Source: Tethya wilhelma (lineage: Eukaryota > Porifera > Demospongiae > Tethyida > Tethyidae). Taken from it: a DNA stretch of 64,000 nucleotides. Where the stretch lies: the NCBI GenBank assembly GCA_964030475.1, contig CAXIPT010000016.1, forward strand, positions 124,001 through 188,000, given 5' to 3'. This document shows positions 1 through 11,141 of this stretch, piece after piece. The translations under genes were made by a program, and so were the position numbers. The notes beneath the pieces were generated by a model. That model worked only from the letters and a program-made list of their open reading frames with translations, was not told the origin of the DNA and searched no databases. Position 1 is the first letter of the stretch, and each line of letters starts with the position of its first letter.

Positions 1-140
1 AGAGAAAGAGCTAAATAGTAGTTAAGAAGCCTTTTAGTGCTAAGCGCTCAGTTTTGCAGAGTTATTCGCGTGAATATTTGTATTGCACTAATGGGCCATC
101 TGTGCCATTCCTTTGTACCCAGTACTACCGTACTGGGAAT
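1..140 (+). repeat. 3' end of composite repeat (copy 1)
   Basis: This segment is almost identical to the end of the copy at 51600-51752. It finishes in the stem-loop CCCAGTAC-TACC-GTACTGGG (about 118-137) followed by AAT, after which the copies diverge. The 5' part lies outside the window. Confidence 0.8.
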
Positions 141-315
141 GTTCCATTGTTTATCTCTTCTTAAAACAGTTTTAGAACCCTATTTCGGTCTAAGTAAACT
201 TTAAGGATCTTTTGTAATTTCCCTATCAACACAAGCTCTTTTTAACTTGTACTAGCCATAACTTGAAATACCTGGAGGTTCTTGTGCTACTGTGTGCGTT
301 ACTTGAAAGTAGATT

Positions 316-1315
316 TTTTTTGTAAACTACGTGGTTTATTATGTGCATGCTCAAACCTGAGGCTGTGAGGAAGATTCAAGATCAAAATGGCGGGGCCGAA
401 CAACAGCAATGAGAATAGCTCCATAAACACTCAGCCAAACTTCACACCAGATGGAACAACTGTAAATGCAATCGCTGGTGCTCTTGCAGAAGCACTTTGA
501 GGGTCCTTATTATCCAGTATCAATGTAGGTGCCATTGGGAAACGTTGCCCGGGCCAGACTGAGTTTGAATGAGCACAACACCAAAGTTAGCACCACCATC
601 ATTATTTGAATTAGCACAAAGAAAAAGGAAATGAGCAAGAAAAAGCTCTAGCGAAGTTACCAATCATGTCCATGACATCATCGTTCTGTTGCCTAGTGAA
701 TTTTTGTATTCCCTCGGAGTAAACATGGAAAAGTGGGTCCAGTCGGTAAAATTGAGCTGCATTAATGATGAACAAGTTCGTACAGAAGTGTGTGAATTAT
801 TCTCGACTCCCATGGGTCTGTCTATTAAAAATGGCAGGTTCTTCAAATTCTCTTGCTTGCTTCAAGATTATTATGTGTACCAACAGTGAAGGATTCGTTC
901 CAGTGGAGTACATGGCATTTTTGGCAAAGTCTGGATCTTTCATTTATTTGATTGCTCAAGAAATTCTTTCAGGATGGAAGTGTTTTTAAGTCAGTGTATC
1001 CTGGCCTATACGGTTTACAGTGTTTATTCATATTGAAGATGAGTTTTTTTAAGTCATGATATTCTAAATGGTGAAGAAGATGACAGTACCTGATGTACCA
1101 TCCTATATTGCTGTTGAAAACTCTGTGTTTGCTGAGATTTGAGACTTTTGTGCTTCATTAATCACCTACCTTTGAAGCTAATATGCAAGACAGGTTATGT
1201 GGCTATATATTTTTTGTAAACCACGTGGTTTATTATGTGCATGCTCAAACCTGAGGCTGTGAGGAAGATTCAAGATCAAAATGGCGGGGCCGAACAACAG
1301 CAATGAGAATGGCTA
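316..1315 (+). repeat. 100-bp direct repeats (316-417, 1216-1315) with a short ORF
   Basis: Two near-identical 100-bp blocks lie 900 bp apart. Each contains a start codon in good context (AAAATGGCGG). In the first block the ATG at 387 opens a 37-codon ORF (MAGPNNSNENSSINTQ...) that ends in TGA at 498-500, and the same frame continues open for about 25 codons after the stop. The second block loses the ORF after ten codons. It may be a disabled first exon with its 5' leader, duplicated locally. No family was recognised for it or for the short ORFs at 689-989. Confidence 0.4.
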
Positions 1316-1737
1316 TATATAATCACAGCAGGGTAGCTATAACTGTTATTCTTACACAATGTAACCTCATTATGGGCATTTAGGTAGCATCGTTCCCATG
1401 GAGACCTCCTGCCAACATTACACTAAAGGAACCTTTTTTCCATCCCATTCATAACTATCTTTTACTGACGGTAAGCTAAGTGACTTTGTGCCTACTCATG
1501 CATGCCCTCTGGAGAAATGAAAATGAAAAAAGACACCATCTTTATTAGGCCCATTGGAGTGGTAATTAAACACTTCACATATTTTGATCCATACATCTAA
1601 TTGGAGTGCAGCTCAAATCAGTGTGCTGCCTTCTATTGCTATATGGAATGCACATATCTCAATTACAGAGCCTAGGTACAAGATGAAATCTCTGTCATAA
1701 GAAGTAATCTTGGGTACATTTTAAGTTTTTCTTTTTT

Positions 1738-1969
1738 TTTTCTTCGGCTTCTCAAGTTTTCAAAGATAGTTGAGGGTGAAACTTTAGGGCGTTTTGCAGC
1801 AGATGTTCTATCAAATGTACAAGGACTAGGTCTTGTAGAGGGTCCTGGAGAGCTGTCAGATGCCATTTCCCTTTGAGCAGTCAGAGTGGACAGAGATTCT
1901 TTTTCTTTTTTTTCTTCAGCTTCTCAAGTTTTCAAAGATAGTTGAGGGTGAAACTTTAGGGCATTTTGC
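1738..1969. repeat. about 62-bp direct repeat pair (1738-1799, 1905-1969)
   Basis: The block containing CAAAGATAGTTGAGGGTG occurs twice, 165 bp apart. A 64-codon minus-strand ORF (1672-1866, start MASDSSPGPSTRPSP) runs through the first unit. It has a Ser/Pro-rich start and a KRPK basic patch, but nothing else supports it as a gene. Confidence 0.5.
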
Positions 1970-2089
1970 ATATAATATTATGTGCATGCAAGTATAATAG
2001 CGGAGCAAGACCATGCAGCTTCCCTTGTAGTTGTACAGCACTATATATACAAGGTGACACACTCGGAGTCTCCATTACTATATAATTAG

Positions 2090-3231
2090 AAGTAAAAAAA
2101 AAACAATGTTGGAAATGTAATGGGATATAGGAATGGTGAAATTGTAAAAAGAAAGCAAACAAGATGGAATGGCTGTCTGACCACTGGCAGTGGCGTGTCT
2201 AGGATTTAGCTCATGGGGGTGCTAATATAGTGCGGGCGCGAAGCGCCCTAAAATTTTTGGATAGCCATGCCCACTTTTGGTCACGTGACCGAAATTGCAC
2301 AATTCGATCGCACATGCACAATCCACGATCGCTATGCTACCGTATAATTCTGCTATTTCTTTTCTTTTCTTTTAGCCTTAAAAGTGATTTTGAAGCATTG
2401 CTAGCTCGGATTTTACTCGTTTCATTGATTAATTCATTGAATAGCGCTACTCTGGAGCGCTACTTCTAAGCGATGACGTCATTATCCAATGAGCCAGGGG
2501 GGTGCTCGAGCACCCGGAGCACCCCCTTAAACACGCCACTGGACCAGAATTCTTTCCTGTCCTGTGTGGGCTGCATGTAGTACTCTCTTCCCATATTGAG
2601 TCCCTCATGTTGCCCATAGGAATAATTCTTTACACACTCAGACAGCCATTCCATCTTGCTTGCTTTCTGTTTATGAATTGACCATTGCTTGCTTTGTTAT
2701 CTTATACAAAACTAGTAACAAAGAAGTCTCTTAAATATAAAAGACTGAAGGATAACTGGTTACATAAACTTCAGCACAACCAGAAATCTTCAGGTAAAGC
2801 AGGCAGGCAGCAAAAATTCGGATTCCAAATAACGCACACTTGTCTGTTTAGAAAAGGGTTGTCAAGTTGATTTTGAATGGCTGCCATATACAAAGAAGGC
2901 GCTTTTCGTCTTGTATCTAGTCGCTCAAGGAGAAATATGACTAACCGATGCCAAAAGGACCTGAAGACAAAGAAACCACGTATATTCGTTCAAGAATCAG
3001 CTTCTGCCATCTCTGAGAAAAGTCTTGCCAACATAGAAGAAGAAGATGGAGAAATTGGAGGTTTGGCATAATTTAGTTTGGTACTTTAGCTACAGTTTTA
3101 CCTTATTTTTACACATATTGGAAAGAGAATGAGCTGAATAGTAGCTCAGTTTTTGCAGAGTTATTCCCATGAATATTTGTATTGCAGGTCATCCGTGCCA
3201 TTCCTATGTACCCAGTACTACCATACTGTTA
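2090..3231 (+). mobile_element. composite foldback/hairpin repeat (copy 2), interrupted
   Basis: The left foldback arm (2090-2178) and right arm (2547-2700) are complementary (GGAATGGCTGTCTGA against TCAGACAGCCATTCC). They are separated by a nested insertion at 2184-2541. The middle block (2700-2830) and the 3' block from AACGCACACTTGTCT (about 2830) lead to the end hairpin at 3208-3229, which is decayed here. The order of blocks matches the copies at 28722, 50790 and, inverted, 23467. Confidence 0.75.
2184..2541. mobile_element. non-autonomous TIR element, 5-bp target duplication (GACCA)
   Basis: The ends are CAGTGGCGTGTCTAGG (from 2188) and the inverted AACACGCCACTG (to 2541), flanked by GACCA at 2179-2183 and 2542-2546. 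Four extra bases (CTGG) lie between the left duplication and the left end. Near-terminal GGGGTGCT / AGCACCCCC blocks also match the related insertion at 55728-56074. It splits the foldback of composite copy 2 and is therefore younger than it. Confidence 0.75.
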
Positions 3232-3616
3232 TTGTAATGTAGCATATAAGGGATGGGTGGGGGGAGGGTTTATAGGTATTGAAAATTTCACTGATTTGTG
3301 GAAACATTCCACGTACAGTCTCAACCACACCCCAGTGGGTAATATTTTGTTATTTGTCATTCAACTACAAAATCACTGAAATTTTGCTCCCTACTCATCT
3401 AAAAAAATAACCTCTATAATAATTATACTTTTCCCCTTAGCTATATAGCCATCATGCATTATAAATAAGGACATCTACTTCCTATATACAAATCTGCGAT
3501 ACTCTACTCCACCAGTATAGGATTCCAGAGTTAAGGTTCTCCTATTTGTAAATAAAAAGTAGCCTATTTAGCTCCTATTTGCAAGAGATATCAATAGGAT
3601 ATCTCCTAGGAGCTAT

Positions 3617-3977
3617 ATTCCCAGTACGTTAGTACTGGGTACATAGGAATAGCAGGGATGGCCCATTAGCGCAATACAAATATTCACGCTAACAACTCTA
3701 TGAACGCTTGGTACTAAAAGGCTTCTACTTAACTAAAGTATGCCAAACCTCCCAATTTCTCCATCTTATTCTTATTCTTCTTCTATGTTGGCAAGATTTT
3801 TCGCTTGCTTTCAGAAGCTGAATGAATAAACTTGGTTTCTTTGTCTTCAGGTCCTTTTGTCATTGATTTCCGTATATGGTAGCCATTCATTTCTATACTT
3901 GTGAATTATTAATTAGCTACTAGAAAAATCAAATTGGTGACCCTTTCCACACAAACAAGTGTGCGTTATTTGGAATA
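3617..3977 (-). mobile_element. composite repeat, 3' half (copy 3, inverted)
   Basis: It starts with the inverted terminal hairpin (ATTCCCAGTACGTTAGTACTGGG) and runs to GTGTGCGTTATTTGGAAT, the inner boundary of the 3' block in every copy. A pogo element begins two bases beyond it. Between 3240 and 3616 there is only AT-rich unique sequence with no recognisable gene. Confidence 0.75.
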
Positions 3978-3979
3978 TA

Positions 3980-6912
3980 AGGTAATGTCACCAATTATTG
4001 GACGCTCTAATTATTGGACACACAAAAACATTTCAATTTTTCTCTCGTGTCAGCTGCTCGGCGGTTTTGACTTTGTGCTTTAGGCAAGGTAACTCAAAGT
4101 GGCCTTTGTCTGTTGGCAACAGTGAACCAACAGGGTTAGGAGTCAGGGCCTACTTCCTTGATTTTCACAAGTGCTCGTTTATCCACAGTTCTTTTATGCT
4201 GCTAATTGAGAGGTCGGTCAACTATTCTGTGCTATGACTTGGTAACTACTGGACCTATGCGAACAGTTCAAGTACCTTTTTGAAGGTAATTTATCCTACT
4301 TTCTATGATGTGCTAATGGGGGCACAAGCTAGCTTAACTTCTGGCTGCCTTCCCCAAGTAATCATGTACTGTTCAGTGTAGTTGTTGGACATTTCCTACT
4401 AACAACCATGAACAAGCTTGTATCGTACTTAGGAGATCTTATTATGTGTATTTATGTCAATATTTATGCCTCTATTCACTCTGCAGATGGCGGCTGCTCC
4501 TGAACCTACTTCACGCTATACTGAAGACAGTCTACAACTTGCCGTTCAAGATGTACGTGGTTGTAAACTATCCTTGAGGATGGCAGCTCGTCAGTATGGC
4601 ATTCCGAAGAGCACACTGTCACTATACGTATCAGGAAAACTTCAGATAGGTGTCAGACGTGGTCCTGCTTCGGTCTTGTCAGCTGAAGAAGAGCGAAGGT
4701 TTGCGACTATGCAGTACACATGGGACAAATTGGACGTACGCATGAGCAGATATACGATATTGTTGCAGCGATTGTGGCTAAAGATGGGCGTCCCAATCCT
4801 TTCGTGAATGGTAGGCCAGGACGTAAATGGTGGTCTTTGTTCAAAAAGCGGCATCCTCAAATCACTCTTTGTTCGCCTCAGAAACTACAGATGGCTAGAG
4901 CAAAGTGCTGTACTCCTGATATTCTGGGTGCTTAGTTTAGCGAGTTTCAGGGGTTCCTGGACGCAGAGTCATTACTGAATAAAGCAGAGCACATTTGGAA
5001 TGCAGACGAATCTGGCTTTGCTCTTTGTGCTACGTCTGGCAAAGTTATTAGCATTCGTAATTCTAAGAATGTCTATGCAATAACTGCAGACACCAAAGAA
5101 CAGATCACCACCCTATGTGCTATCAGGGCAGCAGGAGATGCTTTGCCTCCAATGCACATATTTCCTGGGACAAGATTCAAGTACAACCCCATGCTTAACT
5201 GTGTGGATGGAGCTTACTTTGGTCATTCACCAACAGGGTGGATATCGACTGGGCTGTTCTATGGATGGATTGCCAATCATTTTGCGAAGCGTGTCTCTGT
5301 CCGTCCAGTCATTTTGCTCGTTGACGGTCATTCATCACACATCGACATTCATACATCTACATTTTGCCGGGAAAACAAGATCCTTTTGTACTGTCTGCCT
5401 CCACATTCTTCTCATTTAACTCAGCCTTTGGACGTAAGCTTCTTTAAGCCTTTAAAAGCAGCTTGAAAGTGTGCAATTCCTATTGTGCAACAAATCCAGG
5501 ATTTCAAGTCACTAAATATGAGTTTGTCCAGGTGTTTCGTGAGGCGTGGCTGTCGTCAACAAGAATGTCAACCATTGTGAATGGCTTCCGAGAAGCTGGC
5601 ATATGCCCTTCAATCCTGAGGTCGTTCTGAAAAGTAAGCTGTTACCATCTCTACAGTTTTCCTCAGAGAAAACTTTGGAGTCTGCCGCAGCTCAGGGTAC
5701 ACAACTAAATCCTGTGAGTGTATTCGAGAGTTTGATTGGAGAGGAGAAAGTACGAAAGTTTGCAGAGAGGTTTGAGGAGAAGTATGATGTTGAATCGGAT
5801 GAGCTGTATGCTGTTTGGGTGAAAATGAAGTCACTTTCTATTCAAGATGATCAGCCCACAATTTCACGGACCACTTCAGGGGATCCTTCTTCAGAATCAT
5901 CTTTAGCTATAAGCCAAATGCCTGGTACTAACCAGCCTTCAGCAACCAGAAACCAGCAATTTAGAGAACCCAAGAACTCTGTTTTAGATGATATCCTCGT
6001 ATATCCAAATATACCAGACAGCAAAAAATCCACAACTAAAGCATCCTTGTCAAAACATTTATCTGGAGAACAATTTATTCAATATCTGGAGGAAAAGAAG
6101 GCAGATAATGAGCAAGCTGAGCTAGAGAAAGTAGAACGTAAAGCAGAACGTGAAAGGAAGAAAAAGGAACGTGAACAGAAGCAAAAAGAACTGCAAGAAG
6201 AAAGGAGAAAGAAGCATTTGGATAGAGAGAAAAAGAAAATTGAAGCAGAGAGGAAGAAGCAAGAATGTGTTGCTTCTCATGGTCAAGGCTCTCGAGGTCA
6301 TGGTCGTGGCCGAGGCTCTCGTGGTCATGGTCGTGGCCGAGGCTCTAGAGGCCGTAGTCGAGGTGAAGGTGCTTTCCGAAGTCAAGACGGTGTGAATAAT
6401 GATGACAGCTCAGACACCGAACGAGATGGAAAGACAGTGGTCACGTCAAGCAGTGAGGATTGTGAGGAACCTGGTAGTGTAGTTTGTGATACTCACGATG
6501 GATTCAGTATGATGATTGTGACTCTTGGTGTCACTTCAAGTGTGCAAATATTCCAATGTATCTACTGAAAACATAGACTGGCAGTGTCCCAAATGTATTA
6601 TGCTGAACTGAAATTTTACTGTAAATGTGTCATATAATGTGTATATTAATTCTTTTTGGGGGTTAAATAATGATTTGCAGTGGAGTTCATTAATTGGACC
6701 TTTGGTCCAATTATTGGAAGCGGAAGTACTAGTACATAATCTGGTGTCTACCGTCCAATAAATGGTGAAGGTTCTGAGCTAAGGCTATGGCACAAGTCTA
6801 TAGTTAACAGGTACTCCGAGTCCAGGGATAGAAAAGGGGATTCCTGAAGTGTAAGCTACTTCTGAATAATTGAGTTTGTTTCCTTAAGTGTCCAATAGTG
6901 GTGACTCTACCT
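3980..6912 (+). mobile_element. pogo/Tigger-type DNA transposon, full length, inactive
   Basis: The termini are inverted repeats: left AGGTAATGTCACCAATTATT (from 3980), right end the reverse of AGGTAGAGTCACCACTATTG (to 6912). Both sides are flanked by TA (3978-3979, 6913-6914), the pogo/Tc1-type target duplication. The ATTATTGGAC motif recurs inside both ends (3993-4003, 4010-4020, 6706-6719, 6751-6760), as expected for subterminal transposase-binding sites. The element is 2,933 bp and contains the transposase relic at 4487-6600. Confidence 0.85.
4487..6600 (+). pseudogene. pogo/Tigger-like transposase with C-terminal PHD finger
   Basis: Domains in order: an N-terminal psq helix-turn-helix (MAAAPEPTSRYTEDSL..., with RQYGIPKSTLS); a CENP-B/Tc5-type DNA-binding half (NPFVNGRPGRKWWSLFKKRH, 4790-4860); and a DDE/D catalytic core with NADESG (about 4998), VDGHSSH (about 5320) and TQPLDVSFF (about 5427), giving D-D-35-D spacing. 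A charged Lys/Glu coiled-coil tail with GRGSRGHGRG repeats follows, then a PHD finger (DCDSWCHFKCANI ... DWQCPKC, about 6508-6595). The start chosen is an ATG directly after a CTGCAG acceptor-like site. It is inactivated by frameshifts near 4710, 5475, 5610 and 6500-6550, TAG at 4933-4935, and TGA at 5464-5466 where the family has Trp. Confidence 0.85.
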
Positions 6913-6994
6913 TATGTTGTAGAACAAGTATAGGGCTACATTTCTATACCAGTTAGAGCTCTGTGGACCCTTNCTTGGTTACCTCATTAATATA

Positions 6995-7278
6995 TTAAAG
7001 AAAAAATCAAGTATAAAAAACATTAGAAATGTAATCAGAACATAGGAATGGCCAAATTGTAAATAAGTGAGGGAACAAGATAGGAATGGTTGTCAGTTGA
7101 GTGAGCTAGGAGTTTATTCCTGTGTCCACTATGTCATTGAGCTAGGGATATGAACATAAACTGAGACACATAGGGATAAACTCCTAGCTCACCCAACTGA
7201 CAACCATTCCTATCTTGTTTGCTCACTTTTTTGTGATTCAGCCATTCCTATGTCCTTATTACATTTCTATACTTGTCT
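6995..7278. repeat. long foldback hairpin (copy a)
   Basis: The arms are inverted: GATAGGAATGGTTGTCAGTT in the left arm and AACTGACAACCATTCCTATC in the right. The outer part of each arm carries the family motif CATTAGAAATGTAAT / ATTACATTTCTA. An N at 6973 lies just upstream. Confidence 0.85.
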
Positions 7279-7305
7279 AAATAGGATATTTCCTATTTAC
7301 CCTCA

Positions 7306-8055
7306 AGTACATAAAACAATAGAAATGTAAAACAAACCATAGGAAAGCCAAATCATAAAAAAAAAGTGAACAAAACAAGATAGGAATGGTTGTGAGATTG
7401 AGTGCACTACTTTTATGTACCTAGCTCAATGACATTGCAGACACAGGAATGAACTCGCTCAATCGCAGAACTATTCCCATCTTGTTTATTCACTTTCTTA
7501 TGATTTGGCCATTCCTATGTTTGTACTACATTTCTAATGTTTTTTGTACTTGATATTTTTTAGCAATAAAATCTCTGGAGTATCCATGCTATAATGTTGT
7601 CTAGATCTATGGGAATATTATTACAATTACCAGTTTCTAGAAGTGGAAATTAGTCTCTAGCTGTGAGCTGAGTACTTGCCAACAGCCGGTGAGCCTGCCA
7701 TGCCCACAATGACTCAAGCTGAGCTTCTAATTTAGCTTACTTCCCTATTGATAGGTATACGAACAGAGTTAATACTGGTAAATACCTGAAGCCCAAAGAA
7801 CTGAATACAAAGAACGAGAGAACTTGATAACCTGCTAGCAACTTGCAACTTGTATATTCCAAATAATGCACACTTAAAGGATCATTAGCTTATGATTAAT
7901 GCATAAATAATGGCTGCCATATGGAGAGGTGCTTTTAGCCATTCACTAGGAGACTCGAGCATACGACACTAAAAGCACTGATGGTACCAAGTTTGTTTGT
8001 TCAAGAATCAGCGTCTGAAAATACTGTACTTTTAGCAAAACTTGCAACATCCACT
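7306..8055 (+). mobile_element. composite repeat (copy 4): foldback plus middle and 3' blocks
   Basis: A second foldback hairpin (7306-7555) is followed by a middle block and by the 3' block from AATAATGCACACTTAAAGG to the CAAGAATCAGC segment. The terminal hairpin is lost. The two foldbacks at 6995 and 7306 lie in tandem. From 8055 to 8480 I see only unique AT-rich sequence. Confidence 0.65.
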
Positions 8056-8479
8056 TGTTAAGCGTAAAGTGTCAAGCGTCGAAAAAGGCGGCAAGCATGA
8101 AAGGTTGCGGTTGCGTGACATCACGTGATCTATGCACGCTAACTAGGCGCCAATTAATCCCACTAAGTTGACAAAGCTTAGCAGATTAATTCAGCAGTGT
8201 AGCTACGTTTAGTGTAACTTAGCCTCTAATAGCAATATGAGTGTATGAGTGACCAGCGTAAGGAAGGTTCTTGTTCCCAGTATAACGTTTACAACTTTAG
8301 TGAGACAACTGGTGTGTTAGCCTAGTTGTGTGTTTTATACCAATGCCTGACTGGCTGTACAGTACTGCTACTGAACATTCAAGCATCAAAGTATATTCAA
8401 TTTATAAACAGAGGTTATAACTAGGCTGACCATAGCTCAGCATATTCTCGCAGATACATAGCTATTGCAGGCTGGGCTG

Positions 8480-8605
8480 GCACCTCAATCTCTGAGCGCT
8501 AGGCAGACAAGACTAATGCATATGACATATTTAGTTGTGCATGCTAGTTGAGTGTACATGTGCTAAAATGCACTGTAGGTGCTTTCATTATAAATACGAA
8601 CTCCT
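8480..8605 (-). repeat. TIR-element family B fragment
   Basis: This is the inverse of 51788-51910 (GGCTGGCACCTCAATCTCTG ... TAGGTGCTTTCATTAT). It is a truncated relative of the elements at 10408 and 59905, which share the GAAAGCACC...GTGCATAAGC end. Confidence 0.6.
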
Positions 8606-8640
8606 ATTTAGCTAGATATGGGAGCTCCTATTTATATCTA

Positions 8641-9975
8641 GAGCGACCTGTTGCATAATACTTTAACCAATTTGATGGAGGTAAAGGTCATCTAAGGACC
8701 ACGTGGTTTGCATTCAATGTAATGCATATGCGCATCTAATGTGGTGACTTGCAAGTATTCCTGCTTTTTGTAGAGACTGACCAGTCTCTTATACCAATTG
8801 AGCACCTTAGTGTATAAAAAAAGTTAATAAACAAGTAATAAAAATTTTGTTAAAATTAATAAGCAGTGTCGCAGTGCTGTAAAAGCAAAGTTAGTCTCTG
8901 AATTTGGCACCTGCATGTCTACTTCAAATTCTGATTATATATCATTCTTGCTAGTGTAGGAATGGGCAGTGCTTTAAAAAGTGACGAAACAAGCCATTAA
9001 GCCAACTAATGCCAGGACCCTGCATAATTGATTGTGCTCTTCCTTCAACAGTTGGGTAGCACAATGAGCAATCCAAAATCATTAGAGATATAAAAGTGTG
9101 TACACTGTGGATCTAGGAAAAAGGCTCATTGCCCATTCTTTTCTCAAAGCTACACCGTGGAAGGGTCAATATTTGGAAAATTTAGAAGCAATAACACGAT
9201 TCCTGATAATGGCTGTACCTAGGATGCCACTAGCCCATAAGCGTGGTCATGAGTCAACAATAAATGCTAAAGTGGTTCAAGCTAGAATGAAGTTCTAAGC
9301 ATGGAAATTACATTAGCTCTTCACTAAAGTCACAAAGAGTACTGCTAATGTCCCATTTCTAATCGGAACAAGTGGGGACAAGACCATGTTCAGATAGTTT
9401 ACAATTGGCGGAGAGCCCTGGCACTCAAGGTGTGTTTAGTCAATACCAAGTCAATTTGATTTTGTGGTTGCATATACTTTTTCTAGTCTATCAAGAATGC
9501 ACTATATACCTTTGTAATCAGATCATAGTTGTCACAAATACAAAGCCTTTAGGTGGATAAGAGGTTGCTTAGAGCCTGTTGTCTGTCTGTTATGTAGCTT
9601 ACAATTACCAATTGTTGAAAAAATACACAACAAACAACGAATGGATAAGACTTCATAATTGTTATCTGTATTGATATATAATTCTTTCATTTTGGCTGCA
9701 ATTCGATCTACTGAATCACCTTATGAAAGGTGCCACTTTTGAACCTCACACTCACTTTAACTTTAAAGAGCTTCCATGCAGTCACATCACCAGATGGCAA
9801 TGTACATATGGACATCAAAACAACTGATGGGCAACAAAGACAAGAAAGATTATGGTAGATTTAGATCTAATTCAATGCAATTCATGCTAAGTATCACACA
9901 CCAAAAATAATATAAGCCTGTTAAGGCAAGGGTTACTAATTAAGGGGAAAATGAGATCTTTGTATCTTCCAACAT
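8641..9975 (+). repeat. large interspersed repeat L, left part (copy 1)
   Basis: It is collinear and about 90-95% identical by eye with 31947-33432, from GACCTGTTGCATAATACTTTAA to ACATATAATGTATTA. Its right part is at 13010-13690. The 66-codon ORF at 9098-9298 is not preserved in the second copy and is not taken as a gene. Confidence 0.8.
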
Positions 9976-10407
9976 ATAATGTATTATAAGGGAGGTGGGG
10001 CAATTATGAAACACTTATGTTAAAACCTAGATATTAAGCTTCAACCCCCCACCAAACTTGGTCTGCATAACCCTTAACCATTCTATTTGAACATATTAAG
10101 AAATGAAACATGATGCATGCATACAAAGGATTCTATTGATAATTAAATATAACCAATACATATAGGGTGTTACGGAACATACTAGGGAAATATGGAACAC
10201 CATTAAAACTGTTAAAAATCATGCAAACTTCAAATGAAGTTCATGCAACAACTGTTTATTACTTCATAAACTTTAATAACTTTTGTTAACAACTTTCACA
10301 AACTCAGTACTTTAAAAACAAATTAGTGCACTTACTACATAGAAACAATTTAACATTCAGAGTCTCATAACATTTGTAACAAAAAAGTTCATTCTTTCAG
10401 TAATAAT
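9976..10407. other. non-coding stretch inserted in repeat L
   Basis: This belongs to the 3-kb block absent from the other copy of repeat L. It has the motif TGTTACGGAACATACTAGGG and a later GGAACACC, perhaps the end of a pogo-like element. No gene is visible. Confidence 0.3.
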
Positions 10408-11028
10408 GAAAGCACCAAGGTGCATAAGCCTCGGCGCACTCACATGTATGCATGACATATGACCAGCACGGTCCACTGAGAGGTGTCAGCGGCCTAGCAA
10501 ATTCAAGCCTGCTGCAATTGACTTGTGGTTAACCTAGTTATAAACCACTGTTTTAGAATTTATTGAATATACTTTTGATGCTTGTAGTACTTAGTACTTG
10601 CACTTTAATGCTCAGCTCGAGATACTTCTACAGAAAGCTATATTAATTCAACTTGCAATCATTGAGTTACTTACCTGTACTCTCCAAGTAGCAGGCTAAG
10701 TCAGCCTGCCAAACTCCAGTCCATGATTCAAGCTGTATTGTTTCTAGATAACGCACACTACACGGGGCGTGATCAATGGGTGCAGTTTCGAACTAAGCGC
10801 TCAGAGAAGCACAAAAGCCTCAAATCTCAGAAACTACAGCGTTTTGCAAGATTCTACACAACAAATTTCTAGATAATTTTGATTTATGAACGTAAGTACC
10901 TTTCATTTGGACCATAGAGCTGTCATTCTTCAGATAATCTAGTAACAGACAGACAGACACACACACACACACACACAAAACGACTACCGTAACCCTCTGC
11001 ACGTGCTACGCACGCGCTGAGGCTTAAC
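10408..11028. mobile_element. TIR element, family B (copy 1)
   Basis: It begins GAAAGCACCAAGGTGCATAA-GCCTCGGCGC and ends GCACGCGCTGAGGCTTA, so TAAGCCTC is inverted at the two ends. A closely similar element lies at 59905-60613. Both carry a (CA)n tract (here about 10959-10978) just inside the right end and AACTACAGCGTTTTGCAAGA internally. It has no coding capacity. Confidence 0.65.
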
Positions 11029-11141
11029 AACACAACTGCAAGGTGTGATACTATAGCAGTTAATGTAATTAAGCAATATATTAGAAACAAAAAGTATCAG
11101 GAATATTTTCACCAACATCAACACAACTGGTGTGATAGATA

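Noticed and set aside
2877..3071. 64-codon ORF (MAAIYKEGAFRLVSSRSRRN...), with similar ORFs at 27901-28083 and 51330-51400
   Set aside because: The similarity comes from the shared 3' block of the composite repeat; other copies break the frame, and start and end differ.
9098..9298. 66-codon ORF in repeat L
   Set aside because: The second copy of the repeat (32400-32640) has indels that break the frame, so it is not conserved.
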